A stretch of 64,000 nt of DNA from positions 4,278,001-4,342,000 of the forward strand of contig NZ_CP066801.1 in assembly GCF_016598575.1 (NCBI RefSeq), in the 5' to 3' direction. A model generated the notes under the pieces. It was not told the origin of the DNA, made no database searches, and saw nothing but the letters and a program-made list of their open reading frames with translations. This DNA comes from Streptomyces sp. HSG2. GTDB taxonomy: Bacteria > Actinomycetota > Actinomycetes > Streptomycetales > Streptomycetaceae. Made by a program: the position numbers and the translations under genes. Each line of letters opens with the position of its first letter. Positions within the stretch are counted from its first letter, which is position 1. Positions 20,002 through 28,991 of the stretch are shown here, piece by piece.

Positions 20002-21009
20002 TCAGCGGCCGACGGTCCCCACGTCCACGCGCTGGCCGCGTGAGGAGTCCACCACGACGGGGATGCCGGTGGGGACCTGCCCCTCCAGGCTGTCCAGAAG
20101 CGGCTGGAGCGGCGGCAGGTCGCCCGGGGTGCGGACGTGGATGTACATGGTGCGGGACTGCGCGTCCACGCTCGTGACCGTGGACCCGGGGGCACCGTCC
20201 TCGGCCAGCCACTGCTCCGCCGCGTCCTTGGCCCGGCCCGTCCAGAGGTCGATGAGCAGTGTGGTCACGGTGTTGCCCGCCAGGGGCACGAACACGACGG
20301 CGAACAACAGCGCCATGGCGGCGTACGTCCTCCGGGCCGGCCCGCCCGCCGCCCGGTCGGTCCCGGAGCCGTATCCGAGGGAGGCGAAGACCACCATGCC
20401 CCCGAAGACCAGCGCGAACAGGTTGGACACGAAGAGGACCAGCGAGCCCAGCGCCAGCCACCCCGACAGTTGGCCCAGGCACACTCCGGTGACCACGAGC
20501 GGTGGTACGAGCGAGATGGCGATGGCGACACCCGGCAACACCGCGGCGACGTCCCGCCGGGCGAGGGCGACGGCACCGGCGAAACCCGTGGCCAGAGCAG
20601 CGATCAGGTCCATCAGCCCCGGTGACGTCCGGGAGGAGATCTGACTGTTGTCCAGCAGGGAGTAGTCGCTGGGCAGGGCCATCGAGAAGAAGGCCCCGGC
20701 GGCGATCACGAGCAGGCAGGCGAAGAAGACGATCGGCGCCGACCTCGTTCGGCGCCGCTGCACGGACCCCAGCGCGATGCCCATGATCGGCGTGGACAGC
20801 GGAGCGATGATCATTGCCCCGATCACCGTGGCGGTGGAGTCGGTGAGCACCCCACCGGAGGCGATGACGGACGACAGCAGCAGCATCGTCCAGAACGCCG
20901 AGCGCTTGGACCCGGTGTCCCCGGACGACAGGTCCAGGTCGTCGGTCAACTCGTCCAGGGAGCGGCGCTGGGAGGACGGGAGGACCAGGGCGCGCAGGCG
21001 ACTCGACAT
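20002..21009 (-). CDS. DUF389-family membrane protein
   Basis: A 335-residue integral membrane protein. The segment SVIASGGVLTDSTATVIGAMIIAPLSTPIMG is the characteristic DUF389 block. About seven to eight transmembrane helices follow, and a soluble C-terminal domain of about 100 residues ends the protein. The function of the family is not established. ATG 21009 and an upstream GTG at 21015 are both possible starts; an open frame reaches 21102. It is convergent with dapD over 76 bases. Confidence 0.85.
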   Translation of the reverse strand: MSSRLRALVLPSSQRRSLDELTDDLDLSSGDTGSKRSAFWTMLLLSSVIASGGVLTDSTATVIGAMIIAPLSTPIMGIALGSVQRRRTRSAPIVFFACLLVIAAGAFFSMALPSDYSLLDNSQISSRTSPGLMDLIAALATGFAGAVALARRDVAAVLPGVAIAISLVPPLVVTGVCLGQLSGWLALGSLVLFVSNLFALVFGGMVVFASLGYGSGTDRAAGGPARRTYAAMALLFAVVFVPLAGNTVTTLLIDLWTGRAKDAAEQWLAEDGAPGSTVTSVDAQSRTMYIHVRTPGDLPPLQPLLDSLEGQVPTGIPVVVDSSRGQRVDVGTVGR

Positions 21010-21111
21010 GCGCACCAAACAATCACGAACGGGATCGCGCCGTCGTTCGGGACACGGGGAATCGCCTCGGGGCGCCGGGGATCGGCGGCGGCCTCCAGAC
21101 ACCTCCCGGGG

Positions 21112-22029
21112 TCACGCCTGCGGGGCCACCAGCCGTTCGTACGCCTCGCGGAGCGCCGCGGCGGTCTTCGCGTCCGCCGACCGCAGGGGTGGGCGCACGC
21201 GGCCCGCGGGCAGCCCGAGGTCGCCGAGGAGGGCCTTGGCGGTGACGGCGCCGGGCAGGCCCGAGGCCGTCACGAGCTCGACGAGTTCGGAGAGCCCGAG
21301 CTGTCGGCGGGCCGCCTCGGCGGTGTCGCCTCTCGCGTAGGCGTCCAGGATCGCGCGGACGTGTCGGGGCACCACATTGGCAGCGGTGGAGACGTAGCCC
21401 GTCCCTCCGGTCGCGAGGGTCGGCAGCACGTGCTCCTCGCTGCCCGCGTAGAAGGCCAGGTCCGTCCGGGCCCGTACGCGTTGGGTGCCGAGGGCGTCGT
21501 AGGAGCAGTCCTTGACGGCGACGATCCGCGGGTGTTCGGCCAGTCGGACCATCGTGTCGGGCGTGACCCGGACACCCGTTCGGCCAGGGATGTCGTAGAG
21601 CATGACTGGAAGTCCGGAGGCGTCGGCGACGTCCCGGAAGTGCGCCTCCACCGCCTCGCGGGGCGGCAGGCTGTAGTACGGGGCGACGACGAGGATCCCG
21701 TCGGCCCCGGACTTCTCGGCGGCCTTGGTCAGTTCCACCGTGCGGACGGTGTCGGCGGTGCCTACTCCGGCCACCAGCGGCACTCCGTCACCGACGGCCG
21801 ACCGCACGGCGGCGATCAGCGCGGACTTCTCCGCGTCCGTGGTCGTCGGCGACTCACCGGTCGTCCCCGAGAGGACCAGGCCGTCGCAGCCGCCCTCCAC
21901 CAGTCGGACGGCCAGGCTCGCGGCGCCGTCCCGGTCCAGGGCGCCCGAGGCGGTGAACGGCGTGACCATGGCGCACAGGGCGCGGCCGAAGGGGGCGGGT
22001 GGGACGAGCGAAGATCGTTTCGTGTTCAC
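21112..22029 (-). CDS. 4-hydroxy-tetrahydrodipicolinate synthase family lyase (DapA-like)
   Basis: A 305-residue class I aldolase of the DapA/NanA superfamily. Seen: LSGTTGESPTTTDAEK with the substrate-carboxylate threonines, the catalytic tyrosine in MLYDIPGRTGV, and the Schiff-base lysine in IVAVKDCSYD. The DapA reaction (pyruvate plus aspartate semialdehyde) fits, and dapD lies nearby, but Streptomyces normally carry several DapA paralogues, so substrate is not certain. The start is GTG 22029 (VNTKRSSLVPP). The stop is about 100 bases from the DUF389 start, so they may share a transcript. Confidence 0.88.
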   Translation of the reverse strand: MNTKRSSLVPPAPFGRALCAMVTPFTASGALDRDGAASLAVRLVEGGCDGLVLSGTTGESPTTTDAEKSALIAAVRSAVGDGVPLVAGVGTADTVRTVELTKAAEKSGADGILVVAPYYSLPPREAVEAHFRDVADASGLPVMLYDIPGRTGVRVTPDTMVRLAEHPRIVAVKDCSYDALGTQRVRARTDLAFYAGSEEHVLPTLATGGTGYVSTAANVVPRHVRAILDAYARGDTAEAARRQLGLSELVELVTASGLPGAVTAKALLGDLGLPAGRVRPPLRSADAKTAAALREAYERLVAPQA

Positions 22030-22095
22030 CGGCGCAGTATCCCCCGACGTCTGTACGGGGTCCATCCGCGGGGAGATCGGCCGGGCGACGACGTG

Positions 22096-22140
22096 ACCGT
22101 GCCTCGCGGGTCCGACCGGAGCGGACCCGCGAGGCACGGT
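22096..22140 (-). terminator. Terminator after the secreted endonuclease gene
   Basis: Perfect 19-bp stem: ACCGTGCCTCGCGGGTCCG (22096-22114) and its exact complement (22122-22140) around a 7-base loop. It lies 14 bases past the nuclease stop and 66 bases upstream of the DapA-like start, without a U-tract. Confidence 0.8.
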
Positions 22141-22153
22141 GGGGGAGCGACCG

Positions 22154-23980
22154 TCAGGGACGGAACCGCACGACCTGCGGGTCGTGGTCGCTGATCTGGT
22201 CGTGGAACTCGGCGTTGATGTGCACGCTGTCGTAGGAGAGGCCGGAACCCCGACGGATCGAGGGGCTGACCAGGATCTGGTCGAGCACCTGGCTGTTGCC
22301 CTGGTACACGTACGAGTAGCGGTCGCCGCGCGGCAGCGACTTCACCGCGGACCACAGCGCGCCGTCGGCCTCCAGCAGCCGCGCGGTCTCGGAGAACTCG
22401 AAGTCGTTGATGTCACCGAGGACGACCACGTCCGCGTGCTTGTCGACGGCGAGGATCTCCTTGACGAAGGCGTTGACCGACGTCGCCTGCAGGTGGCGCT
22501 GCTCCTCCGAGTCGCGCGCCGGCGGCTGGTACTGCGAGCTGAGCGCCTGGTCGCCGCCCTTGGAGGCGAAGTGGTTCCCGACCACGAAGACCGTGCGGCC
22601 GCGGAAGACGAACTCGCCCGCCAGCGGCTTTCGGCTGCTCTCCCAGGCGGCGTTCTCCGGGTCCACCCGGCCCGGGGAGGCCGTCAGCGCGGCACCGCCC
22701 GGCACCTTCGTCACGCCGGTCGCGGTCGTGGCGTCGCCGCCCGGACGGTCCGTGAAGGAGACGCGGTCCGGGTTGAACAGGAACACGGTGCGTATGTTCC
22801 CGCCCGGCTGGCCGCCGTCCGCCTTGTCGGCCGGGTCGATGCCGCGCCAGTCGTACCGGGGGCCGCCGGCCGCCACGATCGCGTCGATCAGCGCGCCGAC
22901 GGTCTCGTCCGCTGCCACGGTGCCGTCGTCGGTGGAGCCGCTGTTGTCCTGGATCTCCTCCAGGGACACGATGTCGGGCGCGGCGAGGTTCTCGACGATC
23001 GCCTCGGCGTGGGCGGCGAAGGTGTCGTCCGAGGGGTCGAGGTTCTCGACGTTGTACGTCGCCACGGCCAGTTCGCCGGAGCGCTGGGCCCGGGTGGTCT
23101 CCCGCTCCAGGCCCCCGTCCTCGATCTCCCCCAGGTCGTTGGCGACCAGCGTGTAGCCGCCGTACTGGCTGTAGTCCAGCGGCCCGGAGGTGGTGCCGGC
23201 GAGCCGGTCGCCGACGTTGGCGTCGGGGAAGTCGGCGGAGGAGGCGAGGGACTGGATCTGCAGCCGGCCGCCGTTCTGCGAGGAGTAGGAGCCGTAGACG
23301 GTGCCGCCGCGACGGTTGTCGTGTTGCCGCGGCTTCACCGTGACCCAGAGTTCGCTGTAGGGGTCGGTGGCGCCCACCACCCGGGCGTCGTCGACCCGGA
23401 CGACCATGCCCTCCAGGGACTCGTAGTAGTCGAGGGCGTAGGACTCGGGGCGCAGCGTCAGCCCGTTGATCGAGCCGCCCTCGGCTTCGTCTCCCTCGGG
23501 GGCGTAGGCGGCGGGCACCGAGCGGCCCCCGACCTTCACGGCTTCGGGGAGTTCGTTCCCGGTCGACACGACGGTGGCCGTCGCCTTGGTGATCTCGGTC
23601 AGCGACTGGTTCCCGGACGAGGTCCCGCCCGGGACGTACTCCGTCACGGTGCCGGAGACGGTGACCTCGTCGCCGAGGGAGACCGTCGGGGTGGACCCGG
23701 TGTAGACGAAGACACCCTCACTGGTGGCCGGATCGGAGTCCGGTCGCGGGTCCTGTATCCAAAAGCCCCGGGAGGAGCCGTAGACGCGGACGCCGGTGAC
23801 GATTCCGGCCACGTCGGTGACCTGTTGTCCGGCGTAGGGGGAGAGCCGGGTGGTGCCCTGGATGTCGTGGATGCGCGGGGCGTCGTCGGCGTGCGCGGGA
23901 GAGACGGCGACGACGGTGGACGCGCAGCAGACGGCGGCGACGGTGAGCGCGGCGAGGCGCGCGGACGACTTGCTCGGCAA
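22154..23980 (-). CDS. Secreted endonuclease/exonuclease/phosphatase-family protein
   Basis: An exported protein of 608 residues. It starts at TTG 23980 with a good GGAGGG six bases upstream. A signal peptide (LPSKSSARLAALTVAAVCC, cleavage after AHA near residue 29) is followed by an OB-fold-like region with the GFWIQDP motif. The C-terminal half is an EEP nuclease: YNVENLDPSD, SLEEIQDNSG, NHFASKGGD, LGDINDFEFSE and the catalytic ISDHDPQVV. It is similar in layout to extracellular DNases of actinobacteria. An ATG at 24121 would give a proline/arginine-rich leader and is less likely. Confidence 0.88.
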   Translation of the reverse strand: MPSKSSARLAALTVAAVCCASTVVAVSPAHADDAPRIHDIQGTTRLSPYAGQQVTDVAGIVTGVRVYGSSRGFWIQDPRPDSDPATSEGVFVYTGSTPTVSLGDEVTVSGTVTEYVPGGTSSGNQSLTEITKATATVVSTGNELPEAVKVGGRSVPAAYAPEGDEAEGGSINGLTLRPESYALDYYESLEGMVVRVDDARVVGATDPYSELWVTVKPRQHDNRRGGTVYGSYSSQNGGRLQIQSLASSADFPDANVGDRLAGTTSGPLDYSQYGGYTLVANDLGEIEDGGLERETTRAQRSGELAVATYNVENLDPSDDTFAAHAEAIVENLAAPDIVSLEEIQDNSGSTDDGTVAADETVGALIDAIVAAGGPRYDWRGIDPADKADGGQPGGNIRTVFLFNPDRVSFTDRPGGDATTATGVTKVPGGAALTASPGRVDPENAAWESSRKPLAGEFVFRGRTVFVVGNHFASKGGDQALSSQYQPPARDSEEQRHLQATSVNAFVKEILAVDKHADVVVLGDINDFEFSETARLLEADGALWSAVKSLPRGDRYSYVYQGNSQVLDQILVSPSIRRGSGLSYDSVHINAEFHDQISDHDPQVVRFRP

Positions 23981-24283
23981 CGGTATCCCTCCGGGGACCT
24001 GGCGGAGCGCCGGGACAGGGGCGGGCGTGGGAGCCGCGCCTCGATGGGTTGGGGGAGAGGGGGGTTCCCGCGCGCGTCGCGAACGAGCGCGGGGACGCCC
24101 CCTGACTTCTACGCGCGTCAATCTCCTGTGCGTCCCCGTCGGTTGTCAAGGTTTCGGCCATGTCCGGGAGACCGCCGGGAGATGAACCGGGCGGCATGGG
24201 TCGAAACCCGGCTAGGCTGAGGGGTTGAGTCGTACGGCGTCCGAGGCCGGCGGCGGTCGAGGCGCACCGAGGAGAATCAGCCG
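23981..24283. other. Divergent region upstream of the nuclease gene
   Basis: About 300 bases. On the minus strand a TTGACA (24144-24149 on the plus strand reads TGTCAA) stands about 165 bases upstream of the nuclease start and could be a -35, but no convincing -10 follows at the right distance. The plus-strand side has a GAGGAGA ribosome site for the next gene. Nothing else is seen. Confidence 0.35.
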
Positions 24284-25741
24284 ATGTCAGACAGCTCCAC
24301 CCTGCCGCCCGCGCGGCTGCGTCCCGAAGCGGAGCTGGCCGGAGAGGCCCTGTCCGCGCCGCTGCTCGCCCGCGCCGCGCGCCTGGCCCGCTGGGCCGGG
24401 CCGGACACCCGGGTGGGGGCGGGCGGGGAACTCGTGGACGAGTTGCTCGCCGCCGCCGCCGAGGAACTGGCGCCGGTGGGCGAGAACGCCGAGTTCTCCG
24501 CCGGTGAGGCCTGGGACGTCGCGGTGGCCACCGGACTCGTCGAGATCGTCGACGAGGAAGAGGGGACGGTGGCGGCCGGCGCCGACCTCGCCCTGCTCAC
24601 CGCGGGCTCGCCGCGGGACGTGCTGGAGGTGTGGCTCACCGCCCTGGACGCCGTGATCGCCGACGCGGGCGCCCCCGATCTCGGGGAGTTGGTGGACGCC
24701 GTGGCCGAGGCGGGGGGCGGGGAGGAGATCGACCTGTCCTCGCTCGACTGGGACCCCGACGCGGAGGCCGACTTCCTCGACGCGATCCTCGCCAACCTCT
24801 ACCTGATCACCGTAGGCGAGGACGCCCCGGAGGGCCTCGCGGTGCCGCTGCCCGCCCTCGCGGCCTCCGTCCTCGTCCCCGACGACATGCCGGAGCCGAG
24901 CGACGAGGTCCTGGAGCGGGTGTCGCAGGCCATGGTCCGGCTCGACGAGCAGTTCCGCCTGCTGGAACCGGTCGGGCTGGTGGCCTACCACCCCGTCGAC
25001 GAGGCGCTGCTCGCCGACGTGACGGACGAGACCCCGGCGCCGGCCGAGGAGGCGGAGGCGCCGGTGGACGATTCCGACGTCACCCGCTATGGCATGGTGC
25101 GCCTCACCCCGCTCGGACTGTTCGGGCTGCGTGCCCGGCTGCGGGAGGCGGGCTTCGACGCCCCGGCGGTCGGCGAACTCGCGGACAAGGACGCCGCCGC
25201 GCTGCTGGACGGCACCGCGCGGTTCCCCTCCGGCGCCGCTCAGGCCGAGACCGAGCGCTGGCTCGCGGACCGGGAGCCCCGTGGCGCGGCGGGCGAACTG
25301 CTCGCGGCGGCTCGCGGGGCGGACCCCGCCGCGCCGCTGCGTCGGCTCCGCTGCCAACAGGCGCTGTCGCTCGTCGGGGCGGAGGCCGAGCCCGCGCTCC
25401 GCGAGGTCCTCGACGATCCCGAACTGGGTGGTCTCGCCCGGGTGTGGCTCACCGAGCGTGACGCGGCGGACGTGCCCCCGCCGTCGCAGGACATGGTCTT
25501 CTGGCTGACCGTCGACACCCTGGCCGCGCAGCTGGCGGCCGAAGGCGAGTCCGAGGAACTCCGGGCCTTGGTCGAGGGGCTGGCCGGTCGGCACAGCGGC
25601 TTCTTCGAGACCGTCTGGCGTGTGGACCACCCTGCCACCGCCGACGTCCTGGAGACCGTGGGCCGCCTCCACCCGGACAAGAGAATCGCCAAGGACGCGC
25701 GGAAGGCGGCCTTCCGGGCCCGGTCCCGACGAGGCGAATGA
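24284..25741 (+). CDS. Conserved acidic protein of unknown function
   Basis: A 485-residue, very acidic soluble protein rich in Ala, Glu, Leu and Asp, with no export signal or membrane helix. The whole length reads as amphipathic alpha-helical repeats (for example VGAEAEPALREVLDDPELGG) that recall HEAT-like or TPR-like solenoids. The C-terminus turns basic (KDARKAAFRARSRRGE). ATG 24284 has a GAGGAGA site. It is monocistronic and convergent with the TerD gene. I do not recognise a named family. Confidence 0.75.
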   Translation: MSDSSTLPPARLRPEAELAGEALSAPLLARAARLARWAGPDTRVGAGGELVDELLAAAAEELAPVGENAEFSAGEAWDVAVATGLVEIVDEEEGTVAAGADLALLTAGSPRDVLEVWLTALDAVIADAGAPDLGELVDAVAEAGGGEEIDLSSLDWDPDAEADFLDAILANLYLITVGEDAPEGLAVPLPALAASVLVPDDMPEPSDEVLERVSQAMVRLDEQFRLLEPVGLVAYHPVDEALLADVTDETPAPAEEAEAPVDDSDVTRYGMVRLTPLGLFGLRARLREAGFDAPAVGELADKDAAALLDGTARFPSGAAQAETERWLADREPRGAAGELLAAARGADPAAPLRRLRCQQALSLVGAEAEPALREVLDDPELGGLARVWLTERDAADVPPPSQDMVFWLTVDTLAAQLAAEGESEELRALVEGLAGRHSGFFETVWRVDHPATADVLETVGRLHPDKRIAKDARKAAFRARSRRGE

Positions 25742-25748
25742 CGATTCC

Positions 25749-25787
25749 GTCGGGGGCGGCGACGGCCGCCCGTCGTCCGCCCCCGAC
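25749..25787. terminator. Bidirectional terminator
   Basis: GTCGGGGGCGG and CCGCCCCCGAC form an 11-bp outer stem, extended inside by CGACGG/CCGTCG with a one-base bulge. It lies between two convergent stops (25741 and 25800) and can serve both. Confidence 0.85.
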
Positions 25788-25799
25788 GTCGCCCGCTCT

Positions 25800-26972
25800 C
25801 TACAGGGCCTGGGCCGCCGGCTTCACCATCCCCCGCACGGTGCGCGCCTTGACGAAGTCGCCCATCGCGGTCATCTCCCACTCGCCGGAGTACTGGCGGA
25901 TCAGCTTCGCCATCATCACGCCCGTCTGCGGTTCGGCACCGGTCAGGTCGAACCGCACCAACTCCTCGCCGGTGACGCCGTCCAGCAGGCGGCAGTAGGC
26001 CTTGGCGACCTGGGTGAACTTCTGGCCGGAGAAGGAGTTGACGGTGAAGACCAGACCGGTCACGTCCTGGGGCAGCCGACCGAGGTCGACGGTGATCACC
26101 TCGTCGTCGCCGCCGCCCTCGCCGGTCAGGTTGTCGCCGGAGTGCCGGATCGCGCCGCCGACGATCTGGAGCTTGCCGAAGTAGCAGCTGTCGACGTGGT
26201 CGCGGCGCGGGCCGTAGGCGATCACGGACGCGTCCAGGTCGATGTCCTTGCCGCGGTGGGCCGGTTCCCAACCGAGGCCCATCATGACGGAGGAGAGCAC
26301 CGGCCGGCCGCCCTTCACGAGCGAGACCGTCTGGTTCTTCCGCAGGCTCACCCTGCCCTTGTCCAGATTGATCTTCCCGGAGCCCGCCGTGGGCGCCTGT
26401 GTGGCCGGCGGTGTCGCGGGCGGGGCGGGAGCGGCCACCGGCGGCGCCGCGGCCGGCGCCGGGGTGGCCGGCTCCTCCACCGAGACGCCGAAGTCCGTGG
26501 CGATCCCGGCCAGACCGTCGGCGTATCCCTGACCGACGGCACGCGCCTTCCACGCCCCCTGGCGCCGGTAGATCTCCATGACCACCAGGGCCGTCTCCGT
26601 GCCGAGACGCGGGGGAGTGAAGGTGGCCAGGGCGCCGCCGGAGTCGGCGTCGCGCAGGGTGGCCGTGGGTTCGATGCCCTGGAAGGTCTGCCCGGCCGCG
26701 TCCGGGCTCGCCGTGACGACGATCTTCTCGATGGCAGCGGGCACGGCGTCGGTGTCGATCGAGATCGAGTCCGGTGTGGCTCCGCCACCGGAACGGTGGC
26801 TCACCCCCGGCCCGGTGGGCTGGTTGTAGAACACGAAGTCGTCGTCGGATCGGACCTTGCCGTCCGCGCCGAGCAGCAGGCCCGACACGTCGAGCCGCAC
26901 CGGGGCGGCGACGTCCACCGTCACGCGGGGGGCGGGGAGGGGGATGTTCGAGCCGGGGGTCATAGCTGTCAT
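25800..26972 (-). CDS. Double TerD-domain protein (tellurium-resistance family)
   Basis: A 390-residue cytosolic protein with two TerD domains. The first (residues about 10-175) has DDDFVFYNQP and the calcium-binding-like segment around SISIDTDAVPA. A Pro/Ala-rich linker (about residues 180-215, many APP/PATQ units) leads to a second domain (LRKNQTVSLVKGGR, DLDASVIAYGP, HSGDNLTGEGGGDDEVITVDL). TerD proteins are linked to tellurite and stress responses and bind calcium. ATG 26972 and ATG 26963 both fit; neither has a clear ribosome site. It stands alone, not in a ter operon. Confidence 0.88.
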   Translation of the reverse strand: MTAMTPGSNIPLPAPRVTVDVAAPVRLDVSGLLLGADGKVRSDDDFVFYNQPTGPGVSHRSGGGATPDSISIDTDAVPAAIEKIVVTASPDAAGQTFQGIEPTATLRDADSGGALATFTPPRLGTETALVVMEIYRRQGAWKARAVGQGYADGLAGIATDFGVSVEEPATPAPAAAPPVAAPAPPATPPATQAPTAGSGKINLDKGRVSLRKNQTVSLVKGGRPVLSSVMMGLGWEPAHRGKDIDLDASVIAYGPRRDHVDSCYFGKLQIVGGAIRHSGDNLTGEGGGDDEVITVDLGRLPQDVTGLVFTVNSFSGQKFTQVAKAYCRLLDGVTGEELVRFDLTGAEPQTGVMMAKLIRQYSGEWEMTAMGDFVKARTVRGMVKPAAQAL

Positions 26973-27277
26973 GCCAGGTGAACGAGCCGACCCGGTGAGC
27001 CGTTCCCGTCCGGTGGCCCCGTGGTGCGGGCAGGAGGCGCGCCCGGCACGACGGGCGGGTCGGACGGCCCCCGACCGCCGCCTCCCATCCGGCCCGCGGA
27101 CGCTTTGGCGGCTCCACCGCATGGGGTAGCTCCGGTGGTTCGCCGGTGAGGTGCGGGGGCGGGGCCGGCCGACTCGCCTAGGGTCCGGTGGACGGCGGCG
27201 CCCGTGACCGGCACGCGCCCTGGGGTGTCGGCGCGGCGGCGGGACCGGGACCGGGACCGGAGGACGGAGGCTTGGGC
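26973..27277. other. Divergent region between the TerD and MFS genes
   Basis: About 305 bases that must hold both promoters. The only pattern is a threefold GGGACC repeat at 27241-27258 just before the MFS ribosome site. No operator or RNA gene is recognised. Confidence 0.35.
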
Positions 27278-28834
27278 ATGGCGGGCCGCACAGCCCCTGG
27301 CGAGGACGCCGCGCCACGGCGCGGTCAGGCCCTGCTGGGAATCTGTCTCTCCGCCGCGCTGGTGTGGGTGTCCTTCGCCGACTTCGCCGTCATCATTCCG
27401 ACCCTCGCCGGCGAGTTGGCCGTCACCCTGCCGCAACTGCAGGTCGCCAACAACGTCTTCGGACTCACCGCCGGCGTCTTCGTGCTGGCGGGAGGGCGGC
27501 TCTGCGACGCCTACGGTCGGCGCCGCATGCTGGAACTCGGGCTCGTCGCGCTCGGCCTGGCCTCGCTCCTGGGGTTCGTTGTTCCGGGGTACGCCGGGTT
27601 GGTGGCGAGTCGCGCGCTGATGGGCTGCGCGTCCGCGTTCGTACTCCCCGCCACGCTCTCGCTCATTCCGTCGATCTTCTCGGGGCGGGAGCAATCCCTG
27701 GCGTTCGGCGCGTGGATGGGTACCACGTGGACCGGACAGGCGGGCGCGCCCGCCATCGGCGGTCTGCTGGCGGACCTGCTGGGCTGGCGATCGGTGTTCT
27801 GGGTGACGGCGCCGCTGGCCGCGGTGGCGTGGTGGCTGGTCCGGCGGGGCGTGCTGCGGGAGTCCCGCGATCCGGGCGTGTCCCGACACGTGGATCTCGT
27901 CGGGCTGCTGACCAGCGGACTCGCCTTCTTCTGCCTGATCTACGGCTGTTCCCTGGTCCAGGATCTGGGGTTCACCGACCCGGTGACGCTGGCCCTGCTG
28001 GGCGCGGCCTTGGTGTTCGGCGTGGTCTTCGTCCTGTCTCAACGGGTCGTGGCCGAACCGCTGATGGATCTGGTCCTGTTCTCGTATCCGGCCTTCCGCG
28101 GCTCGTTGACGGCCAACGGTGTGATGAACGCGGTCTTCACCGGGGTCGCGTTCCTGCTCGCGCTGTACCTCCAGGACGTGCTCGGGTACTCGGTGCTCGG
28201 GGCCGGACTGCTGCTGCTGCCCCCCACCGTGACGATCCTTCTGTTCATCCCGGTCGGCGGGTGGATCGAGTCCAGGATCGGTCCGAGAGCCCCGGTGGCG
28301 TGGGGACTGGTGCTGCTCGGAGCGGGCATCCTGATCACCGGGTGGCTCGGCCGCGGGGCCGGCCTGGTCGTCGTCCTCGTCGGGCAGTCGGTGGCCGGTA
28401 CGGGACTGGGCATGCTCTCCGTCCCCATGTCCCGGGCGCTGGTCGCCGGCGCGCCCGCCCGGCTGGCGGGCAGTGCGTCGGGGGTGTTCAAGGAGTCCAG
28501 CATGCTCGGCGGCGCCTTCGGCGTGGCGGTCTTCGCGGCCGTCCAACGCTACTTCGAGGACGACGAAGCGGTGGACGTGGCCATGGCCGCGGGGTTGTCG
28601 GAAGAGGACGCGCTCACCCTGGCGAACTCGGCCGTCGACTCGGCGTTGGCCGACCGGTTGCTGTCCACGCTGCCGCCTGCCACGCGGGATGTCGTCGTCG
28701 CCGCGATGGTCGAGGCCCACGAGGCCGCCACCGGCAAGGCGATCTGGCTCGCGGGCCTGGTGGCGGTGGCCTCGGCGGGCGTGGTGGCGCTGCTCTGGCG
28801 TCCCTACCGTCGGCCGTCGGGGCCCTCCCGGTGA
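27278..28834 (+). CDS. MFS multidrug exporter, DHA2 (14-TM) type
   Basis: A 518-residue membrane transporter with about 14 hydrophobic helices. The cytoplasmic loop between helices 2 and 3 carries GGRLCDAYGRRRMLELG, the MFS motif A, and a motif C-like segment is GAWMGTTWTGQAGAPAIGG. It belongs to the proton-driven drug exporters related to QacA. ATG 27278 has GGAGG upstream. The extracytoplasmic loop near residue 430-460 is acidic (EDDEAVDVAMAAGLSEED). Its regulator is not adjacent. Confidence 0.9.
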   Translation: MAGRTAPGEDAAPRRGQALLGICLSAALVWVSFADFAVIIPTLAGELAVTLPQLQVANNVFGLTAGVFVLAGGRLCDAYGRRRMLELGLVALGLASLLGFVVPGYAGLVASRALMGCASAFVLPATLSLIPSIFSGREQSLAFGAWMGTTWTGQAGAPAIGGLLADLLGWRSVFWVTAPLAAVAWWLVRRGVLRESRDPGVSRHVDLVGLLTSGLAFFCLIYGCSLVQDLGFTDPVTLALLGAALVFGVVFVLSQRVVAEPLMDLVLFSYPAFRGSLTANGVMNAVFTGVAFLLALYLQDVLGYSVLGAGLLLLPPTVTILLFIPVGGWIESRIGPRAPVAWGLVLLGAGILITGWLGRGAGLVVVLVGQSVAGTGLGMLSVPMSRALVAGAPARLAGSASGVFKESSMLGGAFGVAVFAAVQRYFEDDEAVDVAMAAGLSEEDALTLANSAVDSALADRLLSTLPPATRDVVVAAMVEAHEAATGKAIWLAGLVAVASAGVVALLWRPYRRPSGPSR

Positions 28835-28991
28835 CGCGCGGCGGTGCCGGTGGGCGGTCCCCCGACGACGCCCCGGGGATCCGGCGCGGTGCGCCGCGCG
28901 CGAACTCGGACGGCCCGAGCGCGAACACCGGGTTCGGGGAGGGGCGGGCGCGTGGCCTCCTTCCGCGATTCGCCCAGGGAAGGCGAGACCG

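Noticed and set aside
17256-20195. Minus-strand open frame of about 980 codons opposite sufU to dapD
   Set aside because: Spans several rightward genes and a terminator; no recognisable protein.
27241-27258. Threefold GGGACC repeat
   Set aside because: Too short to be a meaningful repeat array; probably chance in GC-rich DNA.
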